Assembly: GCF_029212575.1 (NCBI RefSeq)
Contig: NZ_JARGPK010000081.1
Location: 1-64,000, forward strand
Direction: 5' to 3'
DNA length: 64,000 nucleotides
DNA from: Antarcticimicrobium sp.
GTDB taxonomy: Bacteria; Pseudomonadota; Alphaproteobacteria; Rhodobacterales; Rhodobacteraceae
A program made the translations under genes and the position numbers. This document shows positions 38,339 to 51,405 of the stretch, one piece after another. Position 1 is the stretch's first letter. Every line of letters begins with the position of its first letter. The notes under the pieces are model-generated. The model was not told the DNA's origin, did no database searches, and saw only the letters and a list, made by a program, of their open reading frames with translations.

Positions 38339-38349
38339 GTTCCGCGCCG

Positions 38350-39342
38350 TTATTCCGGCTGACAGATCTCGTGTCGGCCGATCGCAATCACGGTACGCGC
38401 CAGCAGACCCGCGATGATGACCGCAAGGACCGTCAGACCGATCAGACCGACGGTCTGATAGACTCCGGACCCGGTCAGGCGGGCATAGACGAAGGAGGCG
38501 ATGGTCAGCGCGGCGACCGGAAAGGACAGCGCCCACCAGCTCAACGCGAAGGGCAGCTTGAGCAGCTTCGGCACCTGGACCAGGATCAGCGCGGCAAAGA
38601 CATAGGTCGTGTTCATCAGGATGTGCCCAAAGGGGTCGATTTTCCCAACAAGTTGAATATACGAGATGAAACCGACAGCCGGCGGCGCAATCAGGATCAG
38701 GAGCGTCGGAAACAGCCGGGCCGGAATCGGATTGTGAAAGACCATCCGGTTCATCACCAGCGTCAGCAGCACGATCCAGAACACCAGCCCGCCGGAGAAG
38801 AACAGCCAGGAGATCTCCGGGTAGCCCAGCCGCACGCCGACGACGGGAACGATGATGTTGCCCACGGCGGGGATGAACCAAGCGGGCGTCAGGTGACCGA
38901 CCTCGAAGGACCGGTGACTGATCCAGCCGGAGACCACGGCGACGGTCAGCACACCCTGCGCGATTGTCCCCACCGCCCAGAGTGCGTGGGAGGCCTGCGG
39001 ATAGTTCGCATAGCAGGCGACCGCCATCAGCAGCAGCGAGATCGACATCGCCGGAAAGAAGGCCAGTCGCACCGGATGGTTCCATTCCCACAGCACCGCA
39101 TCGCGGTGGCGCAGGATCTTCGCCACGTAAAACAGCGCTATGACCGCAAAGACGGCAACGCCGAAAAACAGTGCGACCGTGACCAGGGGCTCGACCCAGG
39201 GCAGAACCTCATGCGCGCTGTGAAGCGCCAGCACCAGCCCCATCAACCCCATCACGATGGCGAAAAAGGTGATCGGGAAATGCGCCAGACGGTGAAAATC
39301 GGTGTCTTCCGGCGCGGTGCCGGATGCGGTTGTGTCGCTCAT
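38350..39342 (-). CDS. SLAC1/TehA-family anion channel
   Basis: A 330-residue membrane protein with about 10 hydrophobic helices of the tellurite-resistance/C4-dicarboxylate (TDT; SLAC1-TehA) family. Typical features include FPITFFAIVMGLMGLVLA at the start, WEWNHPVRLAFFPAMSISLL, and HLTPAWFIPAVGNIIVP. These proteins conduct small anions; tellurite, sulfite, nitrate and malate have been proposed for different members. ATTGTATC motifs in its upstream region match those next to the MocR-type regulator, hinting at shared control. Confidence 0.85.
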   Translation of the reverse strand: MSDTTASGTAPEDTDFHRLAHFPITFFAIVMGLMGLVLALHSAHEVLPWVEPLVTVALFFGVAVFAVIALFYVAKILRHRDAVLWEWNHPVRLAFFPAMSISLLLMAVACYANYPQASHALWAVGTIAQGVLTVAVVSGWISHRSFEVGHLTPAWFIPAVGNIIVPVVGVRLGYPEISWLFFSGGLVFWIVLLTLVMNRMVFHNPIPARLFPTLLILIAPPAVGFISYIQLVGKIDPFGHILMNTTYVFAALILVQVPKLLKLPFALSWWALSFPVAALTIASFVYARLTGSGVYQTVGLIGLTVLAVIIAGLLARTVIAIGRHEICQPE

Positions 39343-39399
39343 GGCGTGTCCTCATGCATCTTTTGTTCTACCTTGCGCGACAAAACGGTGAAAAGCCTT

Positions 39400-39480
39400 G
39401 ATACAAATCAAACCTGTACCCTGAAAGTATCTTTATTGCCGCAGGCAAGCCGACCACGGCGAGCATATTGTATCAATACA
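39400..39480. promoter_or_regulatory. ATTGTATC-type motifs upstream of the SLAC1/TehA-like gene
   Basis: GATACAA (the reverse complement of TTGTATC) lies at 39400-39406 and ATTGTATCAATACA at 39467-39480, in the 185-base gap between the channel gene and the thioesterase gene. The second resembles the near-palindromic GTATCAATAC at 38032-38041. A common regulator for both loci is inferred. Confidence 0.45.
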
Positions 39481-39527
39481 GGATCGGGGAGTTTTCGGGC
39501 CGTTCTGTACGAACCGCCCGGCGTCGT

Positions 39528-39947
39528 TCAGCGCGGCGGGATCGAATAGGTCAGGCTCGCGCGGGCCACCGGTTTATCGCTGCCCTCGGAGGCCATCAGA
39601 ACGTCGCAGACAGCGAGCATGCGACCGAGCTTGAGCAGACGGCAGTGCGCGATCACGTCGCGCCCCGATTCGGGCTTGCGCATGAAGTCGAGCGAACAAT
39701 TCGTGGTCACCGCCAGCGCCTGGCGGCCAATCCGCGCCAGCACCATCGCGTAGACCGAAACATCGGCCAGGGCGAACATCGAGGGCCCCGACACCGTGCC
39801 GCCGGGGCGCAGGTGCCGCTCGCGGGTGAGAAGCCGCATGGTGATGGTGTCCTCGGTCAGCGCGTCGATGGCGAAATCGTCGCGGATCTGGGGAAAGACC
39901 TGCGCCAGGTATTCGGCCAGGTCTTCTTTGTTCAGGACCAGAGACAT
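39528..39947 (-). CDS. PaaI-family thioesterase
   Basis: A 139-residue hot-dog-fold protein. The helix-strand region HLRPGGTVSGPSMFALADVS (about residues 45-64) and the DFMRKPESGRDVIAHCRLL strand pattern fit PaaI/YbgC acyl-CoA thioesterases. The active-site Asp is probably that in LADVS. It is divergent from an enoyl-CoA hydratase gene, hinting at acyl-CoA metabolism. Substrate unknown. Confidence 0.85.
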   Translation of the reverse strand: MSLVLNKEDLAEYLAQVFPQIRDDFAIDALTEDTITMRLLTRERHLRPGGTVSGPSMFALADVSVYAMVLARIGRQALAVTTNCSLDFMRKPESGRDVIAHCRLLKLGRMLAVCDVLMASEGSDKPVARASLTYSIPPR

Positions 39948-40005
39948 GCTTTTCCTCCCGCTGGCTTGGCCCTAGAGTTGCCTCAACATCCAATGGGAGG
40001 GCAAG

Positions 40006-40791
40006 ATGACAATTCTGGAACGTAGCGGCACGGGTGCGGTGGCACATCTGCATATGAACGCGCCGGAGCGGCTGAACGCGCTCTCGGACGAGATGATCGC
40101 GGCGCTGCAATCCCAGTTCGACGCGCTAAAGGACGATAAAGACATCCGCGCGGTGATCCTGTCGGGCGAAGGCAAGGCCTTCTGCGCCGGCCACGACCTC
40201 AAGGAGATGACGGCGGGACGGCAGGCCGAGGATGGCGGCAAGGCCTATTTCAAGGATCTGTTCGAACGCTGTTCGAAAATGATGCTGTCGATCCAGACCC
40301 TGCCGCAGCCGGTGATCGCGCGGGTGCATGGAATCGCCACCGCCGCCGGCTGCCAATTGGTGGCCAGCTGCGACATGGCAGTGGCGGCACAGGGCACGCG
40401 GTTCGGCGTCAACGGGGTGAACATCGGGCTGTTCTGTTCGACGCCGATGGTCGCGCTAAGCCGCAACATCCCGCGCAAGCACGCCTTTGAAATGCTGAGC
40501 ACCGGGGAATTCATCGAGGCCGACCGCGCCCGCGAGCTGGGCCTTGTGAACCGCGCCGTGGCGCCCGAGGACCTGGAGGCGGAGACCGCCGCGCTGGCGG
40601 CGAAACTGGCCGGCAAGCTGGGCGCGGCGGTGCGGATCGGCAAGCAGGCGTTTTACGAGCAGGCGCAGATGCCGATCGCAGAAGCCTATGCCTATGCCGG
40701 GTCGGTGATGGTGGAAAACATGCTCTACCGCGACACCGAAGAGGGGATCGCGGCCTTTCTCGACAAGCGTCCGCCCGACTGGTCCCAGTAA
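40006..40791 (+). CDS. enoyl-CoA hydratase/isomerase family protein
   Basis: A 261-residue crotonase-fold protein. The oxyanion-hole segments are visible (GEGKAFCAGHDLKEM near residues 55-69 and HGIATAAGCQLVASCDMAVA near 108-127). The GHDLKEM motif and a Cys rather than Glu near the usual catalytic position resemble the mammalian ECHDC3-like branch, so a hydratase activity should not be assumed. The divergent partner is a thioesterase. Confidence 0.85.
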   Translation: MTILERSGTGAVAHLHMNAPERLNALSDEMIAALQSQFDALKDDKDIRAVILSGEGKAFCAGHDLKEMTAGRQAEDGGKAYFKDLFERCSKMMLSIQTLPQPVIARVHGIATAAGCQLVASCDMAVAAQGTRFGVNGVNIGLFCSTPMVALSRNIPRKHAFEMLSTGEFIEADRARELGLVNRAVAPEDLEAETAALAAKLAGKLGAAVRIGKQAFYEQAQMPIAEAYAYAGSVMVENMLYRDTEEGIAAFLDKRPPDWSQ

Positions 40792-41032
40792 ACATCGAAA
40801 CGAATGTTTCGAAAACTCTCCGCACTGTTTCCAAAGCTCCGCTTCTCTTTGTGGTTGAGTTATGGCACAGTTTTCGTGACGCCTCGTCTCGAGCCGCCGC
40901 CGAAGGAGGGTCCCTCCAGGCCGGATTCTCATCCCGGTCGATTCCCTTGCTGCGGCGGCTCCGGGGCGTGGCTCCTATTCTCCTGACAGTCTGTCGTTGC
41001 ACCGCGCCCGCCGCTGCCTTATCTGGCAGCGC
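40792..41032. other. 241-base intergenic stretch before trmFO, no gene seen
   Basis: It holds short open frames on both strands, such as 40804-40986 (+), but none has a ribosome binding site or protein-like composition. It should contain the trmFO promoter and the end of the enoyl-CoA hydratase transcript. I see no clear terminator hairpin with a T-run. Confidence 0.5.
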
Positions 41033-42394
41033 ATGAGCGAGACATTACATATCGTGGGCGGCGGCATGGCCGGGTCCGAGGCCGCCTGGCAGGCGGCGCA
41101 GGCGGGCATCGACGTGGTCATCCACGAGATGCGCCCCAAGATCGAAACCTTTGCCCACCGGACCGGCATGCTGGCCGAGATGGTCTGTTCCAATTCCTTC
41201 CGCTCCGACGACAGCGAACAGAACGCGGTCGGGCTGCTGCATTGGGAAATGCGGGCGGCGAACGGGCTGATCATGGCAACAGCGGACGCGCACCGGCTGC
41301 CCGCCGGCGGCGCGCTGGCGGTCGATCGCGATCCCTTTGCCGAGGCCGTGACAGCGCGGCTGGTGGCGCATCCGCGCATCTCGGTTAGTTATGAGGAAAT
41401 CGACAGCCTGCCCGACGACGGCCAGTGGATCATCGCCACCGGGCCGCTGACCTCGGCCGGGCTGGGCCGGGCGCTCCAGGCCGAGACCGGGGCCGAGGCG
41501 CTGGCGTTTTTCGACGCCATCGCCCCGATCGTCTATGCCGAGAGCATCGACATGTCCAAGGCGTGGATGCAGTCGCGCTATGACAAGGGCGAGACGGAGG
41601 AGGAACGCACCGCCTACCTGAACTGCCCGATGGACAAGGGCCAGTACGAGGCCTTCATCGACGCACTGCTGGCCGCCGACAAGACCGAGTTTCACGTGGG
41701 CGAAGAGACGTCTTCCCCCGTACCCACCCCATATTTCGACGGCTGCCTGCCGATCGAGGTGATGGCCGAACGCGGCCGCGAGACCCTGCGCCACGGACCG
41801 ATGAAGCCCGTGGGCCTGACCAACCCGCACCAGCCCGATGTGAAGGCGCATGCGGTAGTGCAACTGCGCCGCGACAACAAGCTGGGCACGCTGTTCAACA
41901 TCGTGGGCTTTCAGACCAAGATGAAATACGGGAGCCAAACGGAGGTTCTGCGGATGATCCCGGGGCTGGAGCAGGCCCGCTTTGCCCGGCTGGGGGGCAT
42001 TCACCGCAACACCTTCCTCAATTCCCCGACCCTGCTGGACGGGCAGATGCGGCTGAAATCAAAGCCGAACATCCGCTTTGCCGGGCAGATCACCGGCGTC
42101 GAGGGCTATGTCGAAAGCGCCGCGATGGGGCTTCTGGCGGGGCGGCTGGCGGCGGCCGAGATCCAGGGCCGCGCGCTGACACCGCCGCCGGGCACCACCG
42201 CCACCGGCGCGCTGATCACCCACATCAGCGGCGGTGCCGAGGCCAAGACCTTTCAGCCGATGAACGTGAACTTCGGGCTGTTCCCGCCGGTCGAAGGGCT
42301 CAAGGGCGGCCGTCGCGGGCGCAAGGACCGCTACAAGGCCTATACCGACCGGGCCAAGGCCGACTGGGCCGACTGGCTGGGCGCGGCGGTCTGA
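41033..42394 (+). CDS. trmFO: tRNA m5U54 methyltransferase, folate/FAD-dependent TrmFO
   Basis: A 453-residue enzyme that methylates U54 of tRNA using methylene-tetrahydrofolate. The FAD-binding start [18 protein letters not shown] is immediate. The family segments [44 protein letters not shown] and [20 protein letters not shown] are all present. TrmFO rather than TrmA is usual in alphaproteobacteria. ATG 41033 is supported by the position of the dinucleotide-binding fold at the very N-terminus. Confidence 0.95.
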   Translation: MSETLHIVGGGMAGSEAAWQAAQAGIDVVIHEMRPKIETFAHRTGMLAEMVCSNSFRSDDSEQNAVGLLHWEMRAANGLIMATADAHRLPAGGALAVDRDPFAEAVTARLVAHPRISVSYEEIDSLPDDGQWIIATGPLTSAGLGRALQAETGAEALAFFDAIAPIVYAESIDMSKAWMQSRYDKGETEEERTAYLNCPMDKGQYEAFIDALLAADKTEFHVGEETSSPVPTPYFDGCLPIEVMAERGRETLRHGPMKPVGLTNPHQPDVKAHAVVQLRRDNKLGTLFNIVGFQTKMKYGSQTEVLRMIPGLEQARFARLGGIHRNTFLNSPTLLDGQMRLKSKPNIRFAGQITGVEGYVESAAMGLLAGRLAAAEIQGRALTPPPGTTATGALITHISGGAEAKTFQPMNVNFGLFPPVEGLKGGRRGRKDRYKAYTDRAKADWADWLGAAV

Positions 42395-42439
42395 GCAGGG
42401 CCGGTTGCGTGGGCCAAGCTGCCGCTCTAGGCTGCGGGC

Positions 42440-43051
42440 ATGAGCGACGAAAGCTATCTAGACAAGGTCTATGACGCGCGCGATGCCGAGAGCACCCGGC
42501 GCCTTTATGACGACTGGGCGGCGAGTTATGAGGACGAGCTGACGCGCAACGGCTATGCCACGCCGGCGCGCTGTGCTGCGGCGCTGGCGGCGCATGTGCC
42601 CGACCTCTCCGCGCCGATCCTCGATTTCGGCTGCGGCACGGGTCTGTCCGGCCAGGCGCTAAACGCCGTCGGGTTCACCGCGATCGACGGCGTTGACCTT
42701 TCGCCCGACATGCTGGAGGTGGCCCGCGAAAAGGATCTCTATCGCAGGCTCGACGTGATCGAGGCGGGCGCGCCGCTGTCGCGGGGCGGCTATGGCGCGA
42801 TCTGCGCGGCGGGGGTAATCGGCGCGGGCGCCGCCCCGGTTTCGATCTTTGACACGCTGATGGTGGCACTTTCCCCTGGCGGGCGGCTGATGTTTTCCTT
42901 CAACGACCACGCGCTGGCCGAGCCAGAGTACGAGGACAAGATCGACAGCTATCTCGGCGCCGGAAAGGCAGAGTTGCTGTTCCGGGAACATGGGCCGCAC
43001 CTGCCCGGCATCGGGTTGGGCGCCACGGTCTATGTGATCGCCAAAACGTGA
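42440..43051 (+). CDS. class I SAM-dependent methyltransferase
   Basis: A 203-residue protein with the SAM-binding motif I ILDFGCGTGLSGQAL near residues 60-74 and a motif II-like IDGVDLSPDMLEVAR. The N-terminal YDDWAASYEDEL segment is common in Williams-Beuren-type/UbiE-like methyltransferases. The substrate is unknown. Its stop overlaps the gluQRS start (GTGA), so translation of the two is coupled. Confidence 0.85.
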   Translation: MSDESYLDKVYDARDAESTRRLYDDWAASYEDELTRNGYATPARCAAALAAHVPDLSAPILDFGCGTGLSGQALNAVGFTAIDGVDLSPDMLEVAREKDLYRRLDVIEAGAPLSRGGYGAICAAGVIGAGAAPVSIFDTLMVALSPGGRLMFSFNDHALAEPEYEDKIDSYLGAGKAELLFREHGPHLPGIGLGATVYVIAKT

Positions 43052-43896
43052 GTTTCACCACCCGGTTCGCCCCCTCGCCCACCGGGCCGCTGCACCTGGG
43101 CCATGCCTATTCGGCGCTGCTGGCCAATGACATGGCGCGCGCGACGCAGGGACGTTACCTGCTGCGCATCGAGGACATCGACCAGAGCCGCGCCCGCCCG
43201 CAGTGGGAGGCTCAGATCTATGACGACCTGCGCTGGCTGGGGCTGCGCTGGCCTGAACCGGTGATGCGCCAGTCTGACCGGATGGCGCGTTATGGCGCCG
43301 CGCTGGACCGGCTGGCGGCGATCGGGCTCAGCTATCCCTGCCGCTGCCGCCGGGGCGATATCGAGGCCGCTGCGGGCGCCCCGCAGGAGGGCGTGCCGAA
43401 ATTCGGCCCCGATGGGCGGATCTATCCCGGCACCTGCCGCAGCCGGCCGATGGCAGACGCCGGGCCAGGGGACGTGATCCGCCTGAACATGGAAAGGGCC
43501 ACGCACGCCCTGCCCGCGCTGGGGTTCACCGAGACCGGCCCGGCGCATTCCGGTCATCACGCGTTGAGCCGCGATCACCTGTGCCGCGCGGTGGGAGATA
43601 TCGTGCTGATGCGGCGGCAAATGGGCGGCTCCTACCACCTATCGGTGGTGGTCGATGACGCCGACCAGGGAATCACCCATGTGGTGCGGGGCGAGGACCT
43701 GTTCGGGGCGACACAGATCCACGTGCTGTTGCAGCACCTGCTGGGCCTGCCGACGCCGACCTATCACCATCACCGGCTGATCCGCGACGCGGCGGGCAAA
43801 CGGCTGGCCAAGCGCGACGATGCACGGGCGATCTCGAAGTATCGCTCCGAGGGGGCGACGCCAGAGGACATCCGGCGGATGGTCGGGCTGGGCTGA
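43048..43896 (+). CDS. gluQRS: glutamyl-Q tRNA(Asp) synthetase
   Basis: A 282-residue truncated glutamyl-tRNA synthetase lacking the anticodon-binding domain; it attaches Glu to queuosine 34 of tRNA(Asp). The HIGH-like motif is PTGPLHLGHAYSALL near residue 9 and the KMSKS-like motif is GKRLAKRDDA near 249. Zinc-binding Cys residues lie in YPCRCRRGDI and YPGTCRSRP. It starts at GTG inside the stop of the upstream methyltransferase gene. Confidence 0.93.
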   Translation: MSFTTRFAPSPTGPLHLGHAYSALLANDMARATQGRYLLRIEDIDQSRARPQWEAQIYDDLRWLGLRWPEPVMRQSDRMARYGAALDRLAAIGLSYPCRCRRGDIEAAAGAPQEGVPKFGPDGRIYPGTCRSRPMADAGPGDVIRLNMERATHALPALGFTETGPAHSGHHALSRDHLCRAVGDIVLMRRQMGGSYHLSVVVDDADQGITHVVRGEDLFGATQIHVLLQHLLGLPTPTYHHHRLIRDAAGKRLAKRDDARAISKYRSEGATPEDIRRMVGLG

Positions 43897-43970
43897 GCCC
43901 TGGATGGGGGCGCTGCCCCCCGCGCTGCGCGCGCCCCCGGAGTATTTTCAGCCAGAAAAAGGCGGCGATG
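43897..43970. repeat. Rhodobacterales-type intergenic repeat
   Basis: The sequence GGGGGCGCTGCCCCC, then a GC-rich arm ending in CCCCCGGAGTATTTTCAGCC and AGAAAAAGG, matches by eye a family of intergenic elements I associate with many Rhodobacteraceae genomes, where they follow gene ends. Here it lies between convergent gluQRS and hisI and may also serve as a terminator. No other copy was noticed in the window. Confidence 0.5.
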
Positions 43971-43980
43971 CGCGCCAGTC

Positions 43981-44343
43981 TCAGCCCTCCATCGGTTTCA
44001 TCAACTCGACCTCTTCGCCGTCGCGCACGGCGGTGTAGAAACAGCTGCGCCGGTTGGTGTGGCAGGCCGGGCCGGTCTGGTCGACCAGCACCAGCAGGCA
44101 GTCGCGGTCGCAATCGATCCGGAAATCCACCAGTTTCTGTACGTGGCCCGAGCTTTCGCCCTTGACCCAGTAGGACTGGCGCGAGCGCGACCAGTAGGTC
44201 ACCCGCCCGGTCTCCAGCGTGCGCGCGACCGAGGCGGCGTTCATCCAGGCCATCATCAGCACCTCGCCGCTGGTCGCGTCCTGGGCGATGGCGGGGATCA
44301 GCCCGTCGGCGGAAAAGGTGAGCGTGGCTGGATCGAAGGACAT
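43981..44343 (-). CDS. hisI: phosphoribosyl-AMP cyclohydrolase
   Basis: A 120-residue HisI that opens the adenine ring of PR-AMP in histidine synthesis. Metal-binding Cys and Asp residues are in DCDRDCLLVLVDQTG and GPACHTNRRSCFY, and VLMMAWMNAAS and GRVTYWSRSRQSYWVKGE are signature segments. It is not fused to HisE. It is divergent from the Fe-S scaffold gene; the rest of the his pathway is elsewhere. Confidence 0.94.
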   Translation of the reverse strand: MSFDPATLTFSADGLIPAIAQDATSGEVLMMAWMNAASVARTLETGRVTYWSRSRQSYWVKGESSGHVQKLVDFRIDCDRDCLLVLVDQTGPACHTNRRSCFYTAVRDGEEVELMKPMEG

Positions 44344-44411
44344 GGGCGGAAAACCTTTTGCATCGCGGGATCGGCCCCCTATGTATGGGGAACACGCTAC
44401 GAGGGAAACCC

Positions 44412-44864
44412 ATGTCCGGCGACACCGACCTGATCAAGCTCTACTCGGCCCGCATCCTGGCGTTGGCTGCCGACATTCCGCACCTGGGCCGGCTGGACGG
44501 CCCGGACGCCACGGTCAAGAAACGCTCGCCACTCTGCGGTTCGACGGTGACCGTGGACGTCAAGGTCAAGGATAACCGGATCGCCGATTTCGGACAGGAC
44601 GTGAAGGCCTGCGCGCTGGGCCAGGCCTCGGCCTCGGTGGTGGGGGGGGTCATCATCGGCGTGACCCGGGCACAGGTCGAGGCCGCGCGCGACCAGCTCA
44701 AGGCGATGCTGAAACAGGACGGCCCGGCCCCCGATGCCCCCTTCGAGGGGTTGGAGGTGCTGCGCCCGGCGCGCGAATACAAGAACCGCCATGCCTCGAT
44801 CCTGCTGGCGCTGGAGGCCACCGCCGAGGCGATGGAACAGGCCGAACAGGCCGATTGCGCCTGA
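44412..44864 (+). CDS. iron-sulfur cluster assembly scaffold protein (NifU/IscU-like)
   Basis: A 150-residue protein with the IscU/NifU-N fold. The Cys ligands are in SPLCGSTVTVDV and VKACALGQASASVV; the third is the Cys at the very C-terminus or in the EVLRPAREYKNRHASILL region. This shorter family is common in alphaproteobacteria, and its exact place among Isc, Suf or Nif systems is not settled. ATG 44412 is close to GAGGGAAA. Divergent from hisI. Confidence 0.8.
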   Translation: MSGDTDLIKLYSARILALAADIPHLGRLDGPDATVKKRSPLCGSTVTVDVKVKDNRIADFGQDVKACALGQASASVVGGVIIGVTRAQVEAARDQLKAMLKQDGPAPDAPFEGLEVLRPAREYKNRHASILLALEATAEAMEQAEQADCA

Positions 44865-44912
44865 CGGCACAACGAAATTGAAATCTATATCCTTTGGAGA
44901 GCGGTACAGGCA

Positions 44913-45557
44913 GTGATCATCCACGGCATTCTGGAACAGATCGTTACATTGTGGGTCGTGATAGACCCGATCGGAACCATCCCTGTCTTTATCGCCATCA
45001 CCGCCGGAGCCGGGGCCGCCCTGCGGCGGAAGATCGCGCTGCAGGCCGCGCTGGTCAGCGCCGCAGTCTTGTTGTTTTTTCTGATCTTTGGTCAGATCCT
45101 GATTGATGCACTTGGCATCGGGCTGAACTCGTTTCAGGTGGCCGGAGGGATTATTCTGTTCCTTTTCGCGCTGACCATGATTTTTGGCGAAGGCAAGACC
45201 GAGGCCGAGCAGCGGGCAATCCCGGACATGGTCGGCGATGAACGGCGCGCCACCAACCCGGCGATCTTTCCCCTTGCGGTCCCCTCGCTGGCGTCGCCCG
45301 GCGCGATGCTGGCCATTGTCATCCTGACGGACAACAAGCGGTTCAGCGTATCCGATCAGGCGATAACGGGTGTGGTTATGCTGGGTGTGATCGCCGCCGC
45401 CTATCTGTTGATGCGGTTGGCCGAGCCGATCATCCGTCTGATCGGCACGGCTGGATCTGCCATCATCAGCCGGGTAATGGGGATGATCCTGGCGTCGGTC
45501 GCGGCCAACGCGGTACTGACGGCCTTGTTGCAGATCGCCACCACCGGCGAGCTTTAA
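44913..45557 (+). CDS. MarC-family integral membrane protein
   Basis: A 214-residue protein with six hydrophobic helices. It shows the duplicated MarC signature VVIDPIGTIPVFIAIT near the N-terminus and ASPGAMLAIVIL in the middle. The start codon is GTG. The role of MarC proteins is uncertain; the old link to multiple antibiotic resistance in E. coli has not held up. It has no obvious partner here. Confidence 0.88.
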   Translation: MIIHGILEQIVTLWVVIDPIGTIPVFIAITAGAGAALRRKIALQAALVSAAVLLFFLIFGQILIDALGIGLNSFQVAGGIILFLFALTMIFGEGKTEAEQRAIPDMVGDERRATNPAIFPLAVPSLASPGAMLAIVILTDNKRFSVSDQAITGVVMLGVIAAAYLLMRLAEPIIRLIGTAGSAIISRVMGMILASVAANAVLTALLQIATTGEL

Positions 45558-45592
45558 GGCGACTGCGACCGAATCCGCCGGCCCCTGCTCCG

Positions 45593-45628
45593 AAAAAAAC
45601 CGCCGCACCTCCGGGTGGAGGGCGGCGG
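45593..45628 (-). terminator. intrinsic terminator for the 40-codon gene
   Basis: On the minus strand a stem built from CCGCCGC / GCGGCGG with an inner CTCC/GGAG pairing is followed by seven T residues (A-run at 45593-45599 on the plus strand). It lies 152 bases after the stop of the small gene at 45780-45902. Confidence 0.75.
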
Positions 45629-45779
45629 CAGGTGAGAGCGTCTCGTGAGGCATCCGGTTGGCGCAGGGCCCGTTGGGCACGGGCCGGACAGGGATCGGTT
45701 GAGGCAGGTCACCCTTGCATCGAACAATGGGACAGAGATGCAGAGCCGTCCGGCACGAGAACGCAGGCAGAAACGGGTA

Positions 45780-45902
45780 TCAGACCAGACCGGGCAGGTG
45801 CAGCGCGCCCAGCAGCATCGCCATCAAGGCCGCGGCACCCAGCGCATCCTGCAAGAGCGTCTCGCGGCTGGTCGAAAGGGTCGTCTTGATCTGGGTCAGC
45901 AT
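45780..45902 (-). CDS. 40-residue membrane protein of unknown function
   Basis: An ATG at 45902 is preceded at the right distance by a near-perfect Shine-Dalgarno (GGAGGTGA). The product begins MLTQIKTTLSTSRETLLQDA, a short amphipathic region, and ends in one hydrophobic helix (GAAALMAMLLGALHLPGLV). It has its own terminator at 45593-45628 and a 236-base upstream region holding a four-fold GAAC array. Together these features make an independent transcription unit very likely. I recall similar short proteins in roseobacters but cannot name a function. Confidence 0.7.
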   Translation of the reverse strand: MLTQIKTTLSTSRETLLQDALGAAALMAMLLGALHLPGLV

Positions 45903-45980
45903 GGGGTCACCTCCGGGTTTGTCAGACGGTTGATGTTCCGTGTTGACCTTTTGTTCTCATATTTCCTCACGTCCTGTAAA

Positions 45981-46015
45981 GAACTTTTTGAGAACATTTG
46001 TGAACTTTTGGGAAC
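45981..46015 (-). promoter_or_regulatory. four-fold GAAC array, LexA-box-like, upstream of the 40-codon gene
   Basis: GAAC starts at 45981, 45992, 46002 and 46012, i.e. at 11-, 10- and 10-base intervals. The first pair is GAAC-N7-GAAC, the reverse complement of GTTC-N7-GTTC, the SOS (LexA) box of alphaproteobacteria; the other gaps are N6. Helical phasing suggests cooperative binding of a regulator. It lies 79-113 bases upstream of the 40-codon start and just past the end of recG. Confidence 0.55.
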
Positions 46016-46138
46016 ATCAAGGGCAACCCTCGGAAAAGAAAGATCTTTTCAAAACGCGATTTGTTCCCTCTTTGCACGCCCGGGGCTCCGCCCGTTCGCA
46101 GGCGAAACGCTCCACTGGAGCGTTTCCGGGAAGCCTGC

Positions 46139-50583
<4,445 letters not shown>

Positions 50584-51297
50584 TCAGGCCGAAGCCGCCA
50601 GATGCGTGTCGCTCTCGTCCTCGCGCGGGTCGCGCAACACATAGCCACGCCCCCAGACGGTTTCGATGTAATTGTCTCCGCCGGTGGCCTGTCCGAGCTT
50701 CTTGCGCAGCTTGCAGATGAACACGTCGATGATCTTGAGCTCCGGCTCATCCATGCCGCCATAGAGATGGTTCAGGAACATCTCCTTGGTCAGCGTGGTC
50801 CCCTTGCGCAGGCTGAGCAGCTCGAACATCTGGTATTCCTTGCCGGTCAGGTGCACCGGGGTGCCCTCCGCCTCGACCGTTTTCGCATCGAGGTTGACCG
50901 CGACCTTTCCGGTGTGGATGACCGATTGCGAATGCCCCTTTGAGCGGCGGATGATCGCGTGGATGCGCGCCACCAGTTCATCGCGGTGGAACGGCTTGGT
51001 CAGGTAATCGTCGGCGCCAAATCCGAATCCCTTGATCTTGCTTTCGGTATCGTCCGAGCCGGAAAGGATCAGGATCGGGGTGTCGATCCGCGCCATACGG
51101 ATCTGGCGAAGCACCTCGTGCCCGTTCATGTCGGGCAGATTCAGGTCCAGCAGGATCAGGTCGTAGTCGTAGAGCTTGGCCAGATCTATTCCCTCTTCGC
51201 CCAGTTCCGTCGCGTAGACGTTCAGGTTGGCATGGGTCAAAATCAATTCAATACTTCTCGACGTGGCCGGGTCGTCTTCCACCAATAAAACACGCAT
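50584..51297 (-). CDS. ctrA: cell-cycle response regulator CtrA
   Basis: A 237-residue OmpR-type response regulator. The receiver has Asp51 in [20 protein letters not shown], followed by [21 protein letters not shown]. The C-terminal winged helix ([40 protein letters not shown]) is nearly identical in type to Caulobacter CtrA. In Rhodobacterales CtrA controls motility and gene-transfer-agent genes and is usually not essential. Two TTAA half-site-like elements lie upstream (51336-51359), consistent with autoregulation. Confidence 0.96.
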   Translation of the reverse strand: MRVLLVEDDPATSRSIELILTHANLNVYATELGEEGIDLAKLYDYDLILLDLNLPDMNGHEVLRQIRMARIDTPILILSGSDDTESKIKGFGFGADDYLTKPFHRDELVARIHAIIRRSKGHSQSVIHTGKVAVNLDAKTVEAEGTPVHLTGKEYQMFELLSLRKGTTLTKEMFLNHLYGGMDEPELKIIDVFICKLRKKLGQATGGDNYIETVWGRGYVLRDPREDESDTHLAASA

Positions 51298-51335
51298 CAG
51301 GAAACTCTCCGTGAACTCGCTTTTCCAGTATTGCG

Positions 51336-51359
51336 TTAACCTTGGCGAAAAAAAGTTAA
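51336..51359 (-). promoter_or_regulatory. paired TTAA elements upstream of ctrA
   Basis: TTAAC at 51336-51340 and TTAAT at 51356-51360 flank an A-rich stretch 39-62 bases before the ctrA start. TTAA-containing half-sites are what CtrA binds; the full consensus is TTAA-N7-TTAA, and here the spacing is 16, so this is only suggestive. Confidence 0.35.
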
Positions 51360-51405
51360 TCGCATGTTACCGCGATGGAGTTTACCGAGAGGATACCCAA
51401 ACAAC

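Noticed and set aside
40804-40986. A 60-codon open frame between the enoyl-CoA hydratase gene and trmFO
   Set aside because: No ribosome binding site, and the C-terminal half is Pro/Gly-rich and unlike protein.
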